Assembly: GCF_000226115.1 (NCBI RefSeq)
Contig: NC_016462.1
Location: 2,852,001-2,916,000 of the forward strand
DNA: 64,000 nucleotides
From: Thermothielavioides terrestris NRRL 8126
Taxonomy: Eukaryota; Ascomycota; Sordariomycetes; Sordariales; Chaetomiaceae
Direction of reading: 5' to 3'
Shown: positions 13,421 to 23,866 of the stretch, one piece after another
Numbering within the stretch: the first letter of the stretch is position 1
How the letters are laid out: the number at the start of each line of letters is the position of its first letter
The notes under the pieces: generated by a model
Told to the model about the DNA's origin: nothing
The model's database searches: none
What the model saw: the letters and a program-made list of their open reading frames with translations, nothing else
Position numbers and translations under genes: made by a program

Positions 13421-14627
13421 TTATCCTATATTGAGTTCTATAATAATGGCGAGGACACTATCTTTTTCTTCTTGTTCCTAGGCACTTGTTATATACAACT
13501 GTAGTAAAGGCACCTATAACCGTACTATAGTCAAGGGTAACAAGCGTTCCCTTTAAAAAGGGAACCTTGTCTACAACCCCTTTGTAGAACAGTAGACTAT
13601 ATCAATATACTTTTGTAATATATACTAGTGTTTAGGAGTGCCACCTTATCAGCTGACGAGGCTGAGAGGCATTGATCTTTCTCATCCTTATACGTTTACC
13701 GCCAGATAGTCACCGAGGACCATCGGCGTATAACACTACAGATCGACCTAGCCAACCTATCTTTTACCGACTATCCTTCTACAGTTGCACCTCCTAAAAA
13801 GAGCTGATCTACTATATACAAAGAGAGGGTTGTTGCCAAAGCATTGCATATCTATAGCAAGATAACTATGCTAGAGATTGCCAAAGCGATAAACCTTATA
13901 TAACGTCAAGCCCAATACACCCTACTTACTCACAATACCCTATAGTATTCGATTACTTGTAGCTAGGTTCCAATTGTACTATAGGAGATCTAGGATCTGA
14001 TCTATAGCTTTATCAACATACCTAGGGCTTCTAAGCGCTTCCTTCCTTAGGAGCAATTACAGTTGATACTCCCAGAATTGGAGGTCTATAGCGCTCGCGC
14101 TATTTACAATGCAATAGAAGCCTAGGGTATCAACTAGGTTCTCTAACCAATATAGCAACTACTTTCCCTATAGACAAGACAAGTACGCCTAGCATTTACT
14201 TGCAAATAGGCTTATCTTTGTCCTATTGATTAGGAGGAATAGATCTAGTTCGACGAAACCTAGGTCAATGGCCTAGGTTCTAGCCGCAAATACGTTACCA
14301 TTTTCCTAAGCGAGGATCCTTAAGACTTCGCTATAATTCGGCAATGGGCCAACAGCTAGATGTTCTAGGGCTATTTCATAGGAAGGAGGAAAGGCATACA
14401 TTTAGTATAGGACAAGTCCTAGGGCAAGATCAACTCGGCTACCTACTAGGAGCATATTCTTCCTCTATTCCACCAATTTTAGATAGAAAACCCGACCTTC
14501 AAGCTCTAACAGGATAATACTCTAGCTTACAGTTCTAGGTCGACCAAGGAGTATATAGTGAAATACTTCCCTAGTATGTATCTTGTTACCTAGCCTCCCC
14601 ACTCTTTAGACCTCAATCCTATTGAAC

Positions 14628-14632
14628 ATATA
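14628..14632. repeat. Left 5-bp target duplication ATATA of the nested element
   Basis: ATATA lies immediately before the left terminal repeat and recurs at 14,916-14,920 immediately after the right one. Removing the element and one copy gives a continuous transposase frame (E-H-I-stop-V-W). Confidence 0.8.
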
Positions 14633-14915
14633 TGTTACACGAACAAAGTGGGTTGCTACCCAGCCTCGTCAGCCAAGGTAGCGGAGCACTCAAACCAAGC
14701 AGGAGTTTTGGAGGAGTGCAAGATGGATGTATTTGCAAGAGTGTGGAATGCGGGCAAGTGCCCACCTAAATACAGGAGTGTGGTGGCCTGTGCGTAAGGT
14801 GGCCTGTGCACTGTTGCGGGGCCCAGTGCTGTTGTGGGGCCCAGTGGGCCCAGTGGACCCACATTTACGCAGTTGGCCACAGGTGGCCACAGGTGACCCA
14901 CAACTGCGTGTAACA
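14633..14915. mobile_element. Nested GC-rich MITE-like element with terminal inverted repeats
   Basis: The element is 283 bp and begins TGTTACACG and ends CGTGTAACA, a perfect 9-bp inverted repeat. The similarity extends further inward with small gaps (GTGGGT on the left matches ACCCAC on the right). It is flanked by ATATA direct repeats. Its interior is GC-rich with internal duplications (ggccacaggt twice; gggcccagtg variants) and bears no trace of the TpA mutation around it. It is too short to encode a transposase, so it is best described as a nonautonomous element. The superfamily is unclear because a 5-bp duplication does not fit Tc1 (TA), PIF (3 bp) or hAT (8 bp). Confidence 0.8.
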
Positions 14916-14920
14916 ATATA
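14916..14920. repeat. Right 5-bp target duplication ATATA of the nested element
   Basis: Direct copy of 14,628-14,632, directly abutting the right terminal inverted repeat. Confidence 0.8.
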
Positions 14921-15179
14921 TAGGTTTGGATAAAGCGATAGATTGAACGCAACTACCCTATTCGGCCAACCGGCGAGGCATTGAAGGAAGCTATTTTACA
15001 GGCGTGGGATACAATGCCCTCTGACTATCTATTGCGGTTGGTTCATTCTATACCAAGGCGGCTGGCCTAGGTGATTGAGAATTAGGGGGGGTATACAGGG
15101 TACTGAGAGTGACCTATTTCGCTTCTGTTTTTCTATAGAAGATTAAGTACTATACAGTTTTTGTAATCCATTGTTGATT

Positions 15180-16118
15180 GGCTTTCAAACCCTTGTTGTA
15201 GCCCACCGTAAGTACCAAACTAACAAACAAACCAGGGGGCGACTATACACTAACGTTGCTAGGCCGAAAACATCAAATCGGCCCACAAGCTTGTGAGGTT
15301 GTTTCATAGTGGACAACGATGCGGCGTTTGGTTGCTCGCCTTGGCACTTGCAAACAGTTCCTCCCTCAATTCTCCTTACTGTGGGACACAGCACGAGCGT
15401 ATTCCGCACTGCGGAGTATGCCAGAGCACGGAATAACTACAGGGAATGTTGGGATTGGGGCTTCCACCGTACAGAGCAACATTGGGTCGGGGACTCGTAG
15501 TTGGGCGGCCTCCGGGAAAGAACACGATAAGTTAATGCGCTGCCAACATCTTATTTGATCGTGGGGCTGAGCGAAATCATTCCTGGCAGCTGAGGACAGA
15601 CTGGAGACGCTTCGTGGGACTGGCGGCAACGCTTGCGGTCAACATCCACTGCCAAACATGGATCACTCTAGGTCGTTCAAGTTGTTCCATCAGTTGATCG
15701 GTGGCAGGAATCGACCCACTGAGTGAGCGAGAGATTCCACGAAGCCGCCGTCTTCACAGCGCTCCCAACTCGGCTGTGTTTCACACCTTGCGGCGGTTTC
15801 TGTCTGCGCTGCCCAGTGACCTGTCGCTGGCCCCAATGCCCCATCCCAGGCTACCCCGGAAGACAAACGCCGCTTCTGCTCGGCCATTTGCAGATCGAAA
15901 GAAACAGAACGCCCACATTCCGTGTCTCAGCCATGCAACTTTGATCCAGCTCTCTGGTTGAGAGCATTGCACTGCGGATGGACGGCAATGCACGATGCCT
16001 GCTCTACCTACCTAACCGTCCGCCAGGCGCGCACCCTTGCCTCGGCGTCGGAAAGCCGTTATCTGGACAGCCCTTGGGGCGCTTGTGGCGCGGTGGCGCA
16101 GTTCAGAAGTGGCTGATG
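15180..16118. other. Intergenic transition from AT-rich to normal composition; no gene seen
   Basis: Composition changes sharply near 15,180 to ordinary GC content. Several short overlapping frames exist on both strands, but none shows a recognisable domain, codon bias or plausible splice sites. Confidence 0.5.
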
Positions 16119-16530
16119 GCTAAAGAGGTCCCGCCAAGACTAATTTCGGCCAATTGTCGGCAATGTTTTTACAACGTTTTTACGCAACCCCGATCGCCAA
16201 GGCGTTTTCGCTATCGCTAAGGGGGTTTGCACTATCGCCACGGGTTAGCCACGGGTTAGTTCGCCGGGGGTGCGGGGGGCGGCGCCAGCCCCCCGCTGGT
16301 TAGGGTGAGGGTTATGGTTAGGGTGAGGGTTAACTTCGTTTTCTTTTTTTTCGATTTGGTTGAGGTTTCGTAAAGTTGTTGCAACGAGTCTTTGCGATTG
16401 TTCGTTGTTGATGTTGCTCGAAGTCGTCGTAGCCCGTCGTAGCCCTGTCGTGGCCCCGCTCACCCCGTGGCGATTGTAAATACTTGTAAGCGGCAGTCTC
16501 CGAAATTAGTCTTGGCGGGACCTCTTTAGC
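16119..16530. mobile_element. MITE-like element with 31-bp perfect terminal inverted repeats
   Basis: The 31 bases at 16,119-16,149 (starting GCTAAAGAGGTCCCGCC) recur exactly as the reverse complement at 16,500-16,530. Subterminal sequences are also partly inverted (similar TTTTTACAACG and TATTTACAATCG). The ends GCTA..TAGC would allow a TA target duplication, as in Tc1/mariner-derived MITEs, but the palindromic flank makes the exact boundary ambiguous. The 412-bp interior has no coding capacity and includes a telomere-like TTAGGG-rich stretch at 16,300-16,335. Confidence 0.75.
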
Positions 16531-16763
16531 TATAACCTCAGAAGTGTTCGCCATCGCTGCCCCGCACGGCCAGAGAAATGGACCTTCAGCTGCTCTGGGT
16601 TAGGGCTCGTTGTGGCTTTCCGCCTCGCATCATGAAATGGAAGATCGTGTCCGCCATGGCAGCAGGTGCAGCAACCGAAGCAGCAGCAGGCTGAGCCACT
16701 CCTCCTGCCTGCCAGCCCCGAGTTTCGACGCACGGCGCACAGCAGGCCAATTACAAAAATCAA

Positions 16764-16857
16764 TAGTCCTGGTGGGGATTGAACCCACGACCGTCGCATA
16801 CCCATTACCCTCGTGAGGGGTATAAGAGCGAAATCTTAACCGCTAGACCACAGGACT
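16764..16857 (-). tRNA. tRNA-Ile (anticodon UAU) with a 21-nt intron
   Basis: The reverse complement folds as a cloverleaf: acceptor AGTCCTG/CAGGACT with discriminator A, D-stem GTCT/AGAT, anticodon loop CTTATA, T-arm GTGGG-TTCAATC-CCCAC. A 21-nt intron (CCCCTCACGAGGGTAATGGGT) follows the base after the anticodon, the usual position, and its GGGT can pair with the anticodon side (ATACCC/GGGTAT). The anticodon stem has one T-T mismatch next to the loop. A Lys (CUU) reading was considered but gives a poor anticodon stem. Intron-containing tRNA-Ile(UAU) is usual in fungi. Confidence 0.85.
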
Positions 16858-17690
16858 ATTTCCAGTGATTGGTGCTGGCGCTCGGGCTCAGCAGCTTAAC
16901 AAGTTGGTCTCTTGATTGGACCTAACACATCACTGGCATGATGGGACAATGAACAAGCAACCGAACAAGCAACGCAATCAAACTCGAAAATGCTACTTCT
17001 CGTGTTAGCTCGTTCTTGCTTCTGGCAGCAACCCATGGGGGAGATAGTTAAGACAAATGATAGATCCTAAAAGCCGCATAGGCAGATGCTATTCGACCCA
17101 GGGCGGTGTCTGGTCAAGACGACGCCGGTCTTCCAGGTTAACTGAAGAAGGAGCAAAGTAGCTGGACGCACAGCTGCACACGTCATGGCAACTGGGGCGA
17201 GTTTCACTGTAAATCACCCTCTGTTACTAGAAGAAGTCACCACAGCCGCCCAATCGCACCTAACGCTACTGCTGAGCAGGAACCCATCGGTATCCAGCTG
17301 ACAAACCGAAATATGCGAGCTATTCTTCCTGTTCTTGTTCCGACCCGAGTCTTTCATGGCTTGCATATCTGGACTAGAGCAAAGGGACAGCATGAAGGAT
17401 GAAAGGAAGTTGAGGTCGGGGATGAAGGCGCTGTGAGGAACAGGAAACAGGACATCTCTAACGCATGGGATGCTGATCGTCCGCCTAGCCGATTCAGACA
17501 AAGCGTTGGAACTTGATTTTTGTTCTTGTAGACGTTCGCCTTGGTATCCTTCTAGAACAATGCAAATGTCTGCCATCTGCGACAGCATTGTTCTCGGGCC
17601 GAGTTGACCTAGCGAGTCATCCAAGAAAGGCATGTTGTTCAAGAACGCAAACAGAAACAAGCCCAACGCAGATGCAGCAAGACTACCTCT
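16858..17690. other. Intergenic; no gene seen
   Basis: A 150-codon minus-strand frame at 17,214-17,666 begins with TTG rather than ATG and has no domain or codon bias, so I do not call it. Confidence 0.45.
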
Positions 17691-17699
17691 CTATTTAAA
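17690..17699 (+). promoter_or_regulatory. Possible TATA box of the C2H2 gene
   Basis: CTATTTAAAT lies about 230 bp upstream of the start codon and about 90 bp upstream of a well-formed 49-bp intron at 17,783-17,831 (GTAAGT..CTAG, branch CTGAC). This suggests transcription starts near 17,725 and that the 5' leader is spliced. Inferred from sequence only. Confidence 0.4.
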
Positions 17700-17920
17700 T
17701 CGTCTCGACGGCGCCTGTCTCCCGACCGCCACCCCAGAGCTTCCCACAGCATCGTACTTCACCACCAACCTTCCCCGAGCCGGTAAGTACCAAGCCTGTA
17801 ACCCACCGTCGAACTGACCACACTCCTCTAGATCGAACGTTCGAAGCCCGAGAAGCTCTCAGCAAACTCGGTCGACGCTCTAACCCCAACCCACCACACA
17901 CACTTACGCCCAGCCCCTAT

Positions 17921-18421
17921 ATGCCTCAGCTCGAACTCGCAACCATGCCTTCCCAAAAGGACATCACCCGCCGCCGCGGCGAGCCCTCCACCAGCACCTC
18001 CACCACCTCCACCTCCACGTCGCGCCGCTCCACCACCCGCGACGCCATCCTCGCGCGCAACCAAACCGCCAAGCGCTGCCGCCTCTGCCGCTCGCTGGCA
18101 GGCCACCCGAGCCTGGCGGCGCTGCAGGCGGCGCACGCGGCCGACGGGGCCGGAGCCGGAGCCAAAGACCTGGGCGGTGCGGGCGGGGTGGTGGTGGCCG
18201 AGACGGCGCAGCGGTGCGGCACGGCCGGGTGCGGCGCGTGGTTCGCGTCGAGCAACCAGGCGGTGCGGCACCGGGCGGAGGTGCACGGGGCGGAGCTGGC
18301 CGGGGTGCAGGCGGCGCAGTTGCGGGCGGCGGCGGCGGCGGTGGTTGTGCGGGAGGTGGGGGGTGGGAGGCGGGGTGGTGGTGGGAAGGGGACGGTGGAG
18401 GATCCGATTGATCTTTCTTGA
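17921..18421 (+). CDS. Small C2H2 zinc-finger protein with C-terminal PIDLS
   Basis: A 166-residue protein (158 if translation starts at the better-context ATG at 17,945). The N-terminal 50 residues are basic and Ser/Thr-rich. A Cys pair (C53, C56) is followed by one C2H2 finger, C99-x4-C104-x12-H117-x4-H122, and then by Ala/Gly-rich low complexity. The protein ends VEDPIDLS; PxDLS is the known docking motif of the CtBP corepressor family, so a nuclear role in transcription is possible, but that is inference. GC-rich third positions support coding. The 5' leader appears to hold a 49-bp intron. It converges on SDA1, whose 3' end lies 356 bp away. No named orthologue recognised. Confidence 0.65.
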   Translation: MPQLELATMPSQKDITRRRGEPSTSTSTTSTSTSRRSTTRDAILARNQTAKRCRLCRSLAGHPSLAALQAAHAADGAGAGAKDLGGAGGVVVAETAQRCGTAGCGAWFASSNQAVRHRAEVHGAELAGVQAAQLRAAAAAVVVREVGGGRRGGGGKGTVEDPIDLS

Positions 18422-18477
18422 GTGACCTGGAGTGAGTACACCGCTCCGAGTGAGTTGAGGTGGGTGATCATTGTGTG

Positions 18478-18514
18478 CCTGCCTGCCTGCCTGACTGACT
18501 GACTGACTGACTGA
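18478..18514. repeat. TGCC/TGAC tetranucleotide microsatellite
   Basis: About four TGCC units run directly into about five TGAC units in the short gap between the convergent C2H2 gene and SDA1. Confidence 0.85.
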
Positions 18515-18776
18515 TGGGCCGTGAAGGTGGATCGTCCATCGACGTGAAGTTGAAGTGAGAAAAAAAGAAGGAAAAAAAGGTAGGTGGTCGTGAGCTGTCA
18601 GCTGAGCTGTTCCACCGAGATATCATATCTCCGAAACCCTCGATACCTGTATAGCAAGGTAGGTAAGGTTTAGGTAAGTAGCATTTCCTTTGTCGAACTG
18701 CAATGGGAATCTGAGATTGCCACTCAAATAAGCCCATTTCTGCGAATCACGACGTGTCTGGCCCTTCCCCAGTAAA

Positions 18777-21154
18777 CTACATGCCGTTCCTCCTGCGCCC
18801 TCCGCTCTTACTCCTCGCGATGTGCGCGCGCAGCGTCTTGCGCGCCTCCACCAGGCTGCGTTTGTTCTTGGCGCGCGCCTTGCCGATGGTCATGAGGAAG
18901 TTCTTCTTGCGCGCCTTCTCGCGGTTCGTCGTGCTCTTGCCCTCGGCCTCCTTCTTGGCCTTGCGGATCGCCTGCGTCGACTTGTGCTCCTCGCGGGCGG
19001 GCTTGCCCTCGCGCGCGAGCGCGATGCGCTCCTCCTTGGTCGTCTTCTTGCCCAGCTGCGCCGGCAGCTCGATGTCCTCGGCCGTGAGCCCGTCCTCGAT
19101 GTGCTTGTCGATGAGCTCCTTCTTGCGCTTCGACTGTCGCCCAAGGACTTTGTCGATCTTGGCCTCGCGCTTGAGCTCCTCCAGCTTGGCGAGGTCGGCT
19201 GGCGTGAGGATCGTCGTAGTCGCCAGCTTGGATATCCTGTTGCGCTCGGCCGTGGCATCATCTTCCCCCTTCGACGTGTCCACGAGTTCGGGAATCTCTT
19301 CTGAGCCCTCTTTCCGTCGGCGCTTTTTGGCTGGCTCGTCGTCCTCCGATTCGCTGCTGACATCGATCCAGCCGCCCGACGACTCGCTGTCCGTCGAGGC
19401 GACCTCCCATTCATCTGAATTGAAGCTATCGTCTTCGTCGTCGTCGTCGTCCTCCTTCTTCTCGCCATCCCCGTCCTCTGCTGCACCTTGTTCCTCCCGC
19501 TTCCGCCTCCTCTGCTCTTCCTTATACTTCTCGAGAAGCTCGATTCCCTCGATGCCCCCTGCTTCCTCCTCACCGAACTTCGGCTGTTTCACCTCGCCCG
19601 AGCGCAAGCCCATGGTAGCCTCCTTGCCCCGGTACTTCTTCTGCAGCAACTCGGGGTACACATCCCGATACAGGGACTGCAGCCCCTTGGCAGCCATGAC
19701 CACGCCCTTGTCTTTACTCCGTTGGTACATGACCAGGTCCTGCAGCAGTGTCTCGGTCATGCAGAGCGGCTGCCGGAGCGCGACCTCTCGGATGGCGTTG
19801 ATGCCCGCTGCTGCCACCTCAGATGCCGAGGCTTCCGAGACGAACTCGTTGGCGATCTTGACCACCAACGGCTCGATCACGTCTGGCGGCACAAGGTTGT
19901 GCGTTGCCTGGGCCAGAGAGGCAAGAAACGACGTGACGTTGAGCTGTTTCGGCGTCAGGTAGCGGACGAACCACGAGTAGAGGGAGATGATGGTGAGCTT
20001 GTGCAGGCCGACCAGGCGGGTCACCAGCTGTAGGATCAGGAGCTTGTTGTCGAGCGAGAACTTGTTCTTCGCATTTTGCAAGTGCTTTTGGAACAGCTTC
20101 TCGGCGAACCCCTGAGGATCGTGGATGAGGTGCAGGGCTGAGAAGTTCAATGGTTGCGGCGCGTTCTTCTTGCGTTCTTGCCTGTCGTTCTCGGTCAGAT
20201 GAGGCTCGTCACAAAGGGGAAGAAGGGGCGCTTACTTCTTGACCTTGTCAAGTGCCTTTTGGTACGCCTTGGCGCGCTTCTTGGTTTTCTTATTGATGGT
20301 CCCTTGGTGCTTGACCTTCTTAAGGTCAACGTCCTCGTCGCTCGACTCGTCCTCCAGCTCTTCACGCTCCTTGTCTCCGCCCAGAAAGAAGCGCACACCG
20401 CCAACAACCACCTTCTCGTTGTCGCTGAGGCAGGCCTCCTTCATCACGTCGCATGGCTTGGCGTCGGTCCATACCTGGCGACGCCACAGCTCGCGCGTGA
20501 TCCGCGTCGCCCACATGCCCTTGGTCGAGGTGCGGTCCGAGGTGACGAGGTTGTACAGCACGGTCTGGATGGTCCGGTTGAGGCGGTGGTTCGTCGTCTT
20601 CGAGTTCGACTCCCTCAGGTCGCTGATGATCTTGGTATAGAGCAGGGACCGCAGCGTCTTGCTCGGTGTTGAGATGAGGATCGGGAATAGGGTCGTCAGC
20701 AGGCTCGTCGAGTCGATCACGTCCTTCCTCCGCAGCAGCACCAGACTGCCCACCACCTTCTCGCGCAGCTCCTTGTCGAGAGTCGCATGGTGCCGGTTCA
20801 GCAGCTCCTTCAGGTGGCCGGGGAACGGGGCGGTGAGGTCGGGGTACAGGTCGGCGACGTGTGCAACGAGGTCGACGAGGTCGTGAAATTTCTTGGTGTC
20901 GTCACTCGACACGGTCGCCGGAGACGATAAGAAGATCTGCCGTTGTGCGTCGTACGCAAGCCACTGGTCGTAAAATTCCTGGGCATATGACCTAAACAGG
21001 GGACGGATCTTTTGGTCAACAACGACGGGGCTGCGGAAGCGAGAGGGGATTTCGTGTCCATGCGGGCGCACCTGGGATCTCTCCTGATTTTGTACTGCAA
21101 GTTGACCAAGTCGGCCTCGACTTTCTCGAGCGCGGCGACCTTTCGTTTCACCAT
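18777..21154 (-). CDS. SDA1: SDA1, 60S ribosomal subunit biogenesis protein
   Basis: Sda1 is a nucleolar/nucleoplasmic factor needed for maturation and export of pre-60S particles. Three exons on the minus strand: 21,154-21,072, 20,991-20,236 and 20,181-18,777, joined by 80-bp and 54-bp introns (the first has a GTGCGC donor, the second GTAAGC with a CTGAC branch). The product is 747 aa, close to the yeast length. Exon 1 encodes KIRRDP, which splices to RSYAQEFYDQW, matching the conserved Sda1 N-terminus. Further landmarks are HGMWAxxITRELWRR-like sequence in exon 2 (GMWATRITRELWRR), LNFSALHLIHDPQGFAEKL at the start of exon 3, and LTPKQLNVT. The NUC130/3NT-type N-terminal and SDA1 domains are thus present. 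Acidic low complexity (around residue 500) and a strongly basic C-terminus follow, as expected for a nucleolar protein. Confidence 0.95.
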
Positions 21155-22237
21155 TTTCGCAGGCCGGACAATTGCTGTTGTTTGACTCTCTCTTCCACTG
21201 TCCGACCCAGAATTTTCTCCCCTTCTGCTTGCGAGCGGGCTGCGGAGTCTTATCTTATCGCGACTTTTTAGTGGGGCATTTCAGCGTCGCGGGCTGCATG
21301 AAACAGCGACCGGTGAACGGATGAACGGGGAGCTCACTCCTACCCTCGTGTACACTCCAGAACATAAGGTAAGGTGAATCTCCAAACCAAGCTCAGCCTG
21401 TTGTCCTGCCGCGCCTAGGGTATTCCACGTCTCCATTGAGGTTGTCAACTAGCAGGATTATTCCCGTCGACTACTTAGCCTCTGGATCTTGCGACGCGAT
21501 ATCTAATTGCGATGAGCTGGTCATTCGGTTTAGTCTGTGCCACTCAGCAAAAACTTGCCAGACAATCAACTACCTCACCTGCGGACGACCGAGTGAGCAA
21601 GGTCTAAGCGACGGCGTTCATTTTTCACTCTTATCTTGCATACCTCCATGACAGTTTCCGACGTCAAGCCCGGTCGATATCCGGAATTTGTAACTGCATG
21701 ACCGTCTTTGCATCATTAACTGACCACCCCTCCCGGCGTTTTTGGGCCACCCGCTGTTTTTTGTTCTGCTGTGGGCTTTTTCCTCTTCTTCTCTGGAGTA
21801 GCAACATACTTGAAGGGCCCGTGAGAGGGCCTTGGCCAGGCTAGATATCTCAATCGAAGCCCGAGCTCGACGGTCTGCGCAACTAGCATGACAAGTCTAT
21901 GACTTCTAGCCTGGTCACGGGAAAGGGTTCGCCCCAAAAGTTGTGGCTGAAGCGCACCGTGACCATGAAAACGTCTTTGCGCTCTGTTCACGGCACAATG
22001 AGCCCCTGCGCTGGCCTGCTGTACAAATTAGAGCCGGGGTGACGGCCTTTCCGTTGTCCTCGATGTATCCGACTGCATGTCGGATGCTTCACCAAACCTA
22101 TCTTGCCTCCGGGGAAGCGACAAGAAATCAAACTTTCACGCTCACGGCTACCAACTGTCCGGTCCCCCATCACCAAGTGCATCAACCAGCACACCCATCA
22201 GCACCATCAGCACAACGACACCAGCCACGTCTTCAAC
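21155..22237. other. Intergenic; divergent promoter region of SDA1 and the secreted protein gene
   Basis: About 1.1 kb between divergently transcribed genes. It has CT-rich leader-like DNA near 22,150-22,230 and a GGTAAGGT motif at 21,368. No gene seen. Confidence 0.5.
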
Positions 22238-22972
22238 ATGCGGCGCCGAAATACCGTCCTCCTCCTCCAATTCCTCCTGCTCCCAGCAACCCGAGCCACC
22301 GGCCTACCGGCGCTCCCCCCCCCTCCGCCGTTCCGAACACCAACCAACCCCTTCGGCCATCCCGGACGTGCCTCAGCGTGCCCGACCGTCTATCCTACAC
22401 CGAGCGCCGCCACCTCATCTGACAATCCGCCGCCACCCTACCCAATCCAAATCAGCCTTTCCTCCTCCTCCTCCTCCTCCTCCTCCTCCAACTCTTCCTC
22501 CTCCTCAACTTCCGACTCCAACACCAACACCAGCTCCACTCCCGTGGAACTAGGCTTCCTCATCCCCGCCGACCTGTCCCCATCCACCAGTAGCAGCAGC
22601 GGCAGCAGCGAGTCCTGCACGCTGGTGCTCAACCTCTCCTCGCCCGACGCGCACGTCAGCGGCACGGGCGCGAGTGTCAACGTGTACGCGCTGGACGGGC
22701 CGGAGGCCGGGGAGCTGGTCGGCACGACCTGGTTCGGCCCCGGGGCCGTGGCCACGGTGAACAGCTTCGCGTGCCGCGTCGCGCCGGACGAGATGTGCTT
22801 CCGGTTCGAGGTCGCGCCGCCGGAGGAGGCGGAGGAGGGTCAAGGTCAAGGACAGGACGGGGGTGGTGATGACGGGCAGGATGGGACCAAGGACGATGCA
22901 GGGGCGCAGACGGTGCAGTTTATGCAGGGGGATGCGCCGGGGACGGGGCTTGCTATGAAGGTTGGCTGTTGA
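22238..22972 (+). CDS. Secreted Ser-rich protein with C-terminal Cys-containing domain
   Basis: A 244-residue protein. I start at the ATG at 22,238 (context CAACATG) because it gives a classical signal peptide (MRRRNTVLLLQFLLLPATRA); the frame is open upstream but has no ATG there. After a Pro-rich segment comes a Ser tract (about residues 73-90, encoded by a TCC microsatellite at 22,458-22,505), likely O-glycosylated. The C-terminal half has several Cys and a beta-rich look (CTLVLNLSSPDAHVSGTG, VNVYALDGPEAGELVGTTWF). This resembles the But2 C-terminal-like domain of fungal secreted proteins, but I hold that loosely. The end of the protein is Gly/Asp/Gln-rich. Probably a cell-wall or extracellular protein; function unknown. 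Confidence 0.7.
   Translation: MRRRNTVLLLQFLLLPATRATGLPALPPPPPFRTPTNPFGHPGRASACPTVYPTPSAATSSDNPPPPYPIQISLSSSSSSSSSSNSSSSSTSDSNTNTSSTPVELGFLIPADLSPSTSSSSGSSESCTLVLNLSSPDAHVSGTGASVNVYALDGPEAGELVGTTWFGPGAVATVNSFACRVAPDEMCFRFEVAPPEEAEEGQGQGQDGGGDDGQDGTKDDAGAQTVQFMQGDAPGTGLAMKVGC
22458..22506 (+). repeat. TCC trinucleotide microsatellite within coding sequence
   Basis: Runs of TCC encode the Ser tract of the secreted protein; length polymorphism would change the linker length in frame. Confidence 0.85.
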
Positions 22973-23866
22973 ACGTGAAGGGGAGTGATGAAGTGAAAGG
23001 GAGGGGGGTAGGAGTGGGCGGGGGAATGGGTTATGGTGGGATGTCAAACTGGGGGCTGGGAGAGAGAGCAACGAACATCAGGGTTTGCCAGACGTGGGGT
23101 GAATGTGGTGTCGAATAAGGGACGCCCAGATGTACATTGTTCTCGAATACGTGGCCCTTTAAGTTAGTAGCCCTTACCAACTGTATCGACGGGGTAGATG
23201 GCATACCGGAGTTTCATCTACACAAACACTTGTTGACACAGCATCTGCGCGGTGATCTCGGAGGGGAGCCCAGCGTGACTTGTCCCGCGGAACCTAGGAC
23301 GGCACGGCATATTCATGGTACACCACCCAACGTACCGAGTAAACTAATTGAGGAACTTGATGTAAATATAGGTATGCGAGCCCTCGTAAGTGTCTTTTGC
23401 ACTGTCACGCTGATCACCGAACCAACTGCTACTCACGCCCCATCGCAGAGGGGCACTCCGTGCCACCTGACGCATTGCCGACCTGGATAGCCGGCTTCCG
23501 GGCATCCCCAGAGTTTCCAGTAAATCACTCTAGGTAAAGTCTACTGGGTTATTCGCTAGGTAAGGTACTTTAGCTCCCTGGGCCTGGCTCGCTTAGGCTC
23601 TTCCGCGTTGCCTCGCATAACCACTCATCGTTCCGATAGACGCCGAAAGGGGAAAGCAACCTCGCAAGTTCCGCTCGCTTCCGCATCTCCTGCGCCGTGC
23701 TAAGCACGCCAATGTCAGCGGGACCGGAGAGAGGGAAGGGACACGACAGGGTCAATGCCACTCTCGCCGAACATATATACCGCCGGGCCTTGGATGTGAG
23801 CGTTGTATATACCGTTTACCGAAGAAGCACGTCCTTCTCTCTTTGTGTAGGCTTTTGTCATCAGCA
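22973..23866. other. Intergenic; no gene seen
   Basis: Ordinary composition. Contains copies of the short CTAGGTAAGGTAC motif near 23,530-23,570. No supported reading frame. Confidence 0.5.

Larger units (their letters stand above)
13620..15110 (+). mobile_element. Tc1/mariner-superfamily transposase relic, split by a nested element
   Basis: The transposase reads in one forward frame with stops mostly at former Trp codons. The DDE catalytic triad is visible: FDET with Asp at 14,252, QDN with Asp at 14,513 and LDLNPIE with Glu at 14,624, all in phase. The C-terminus continues after a 288-bp interruption with WIKR, IERNYP at 14,927 and ends with PRRLA near 15,065. A helix-turn-helix-like N-terminus probably covers 13,790-13,940. 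It is less mutated than the retrotransposons (more TpG remains), suggesting a younger or lower-copy element. I could not establish its terminal inverted repeats. Confidence 0.85.

Noticed and set aside
16300..16335. Telomere repeat
   Set aside because: Only a few imperfect TTAGGG units inside a transposable element; not a chromosome end.
17214..17666. 150-codon minus-strand frame
   Set aside because: Begins with TTG, has no ATG at a sensible place, no domain and no codon bias.
18754..19962. 402-codon plus-strand frame opposite SDA1
   Set aside because: It mirrors the SDA1 coding strand; the minus strand matches SDA1 throughout.
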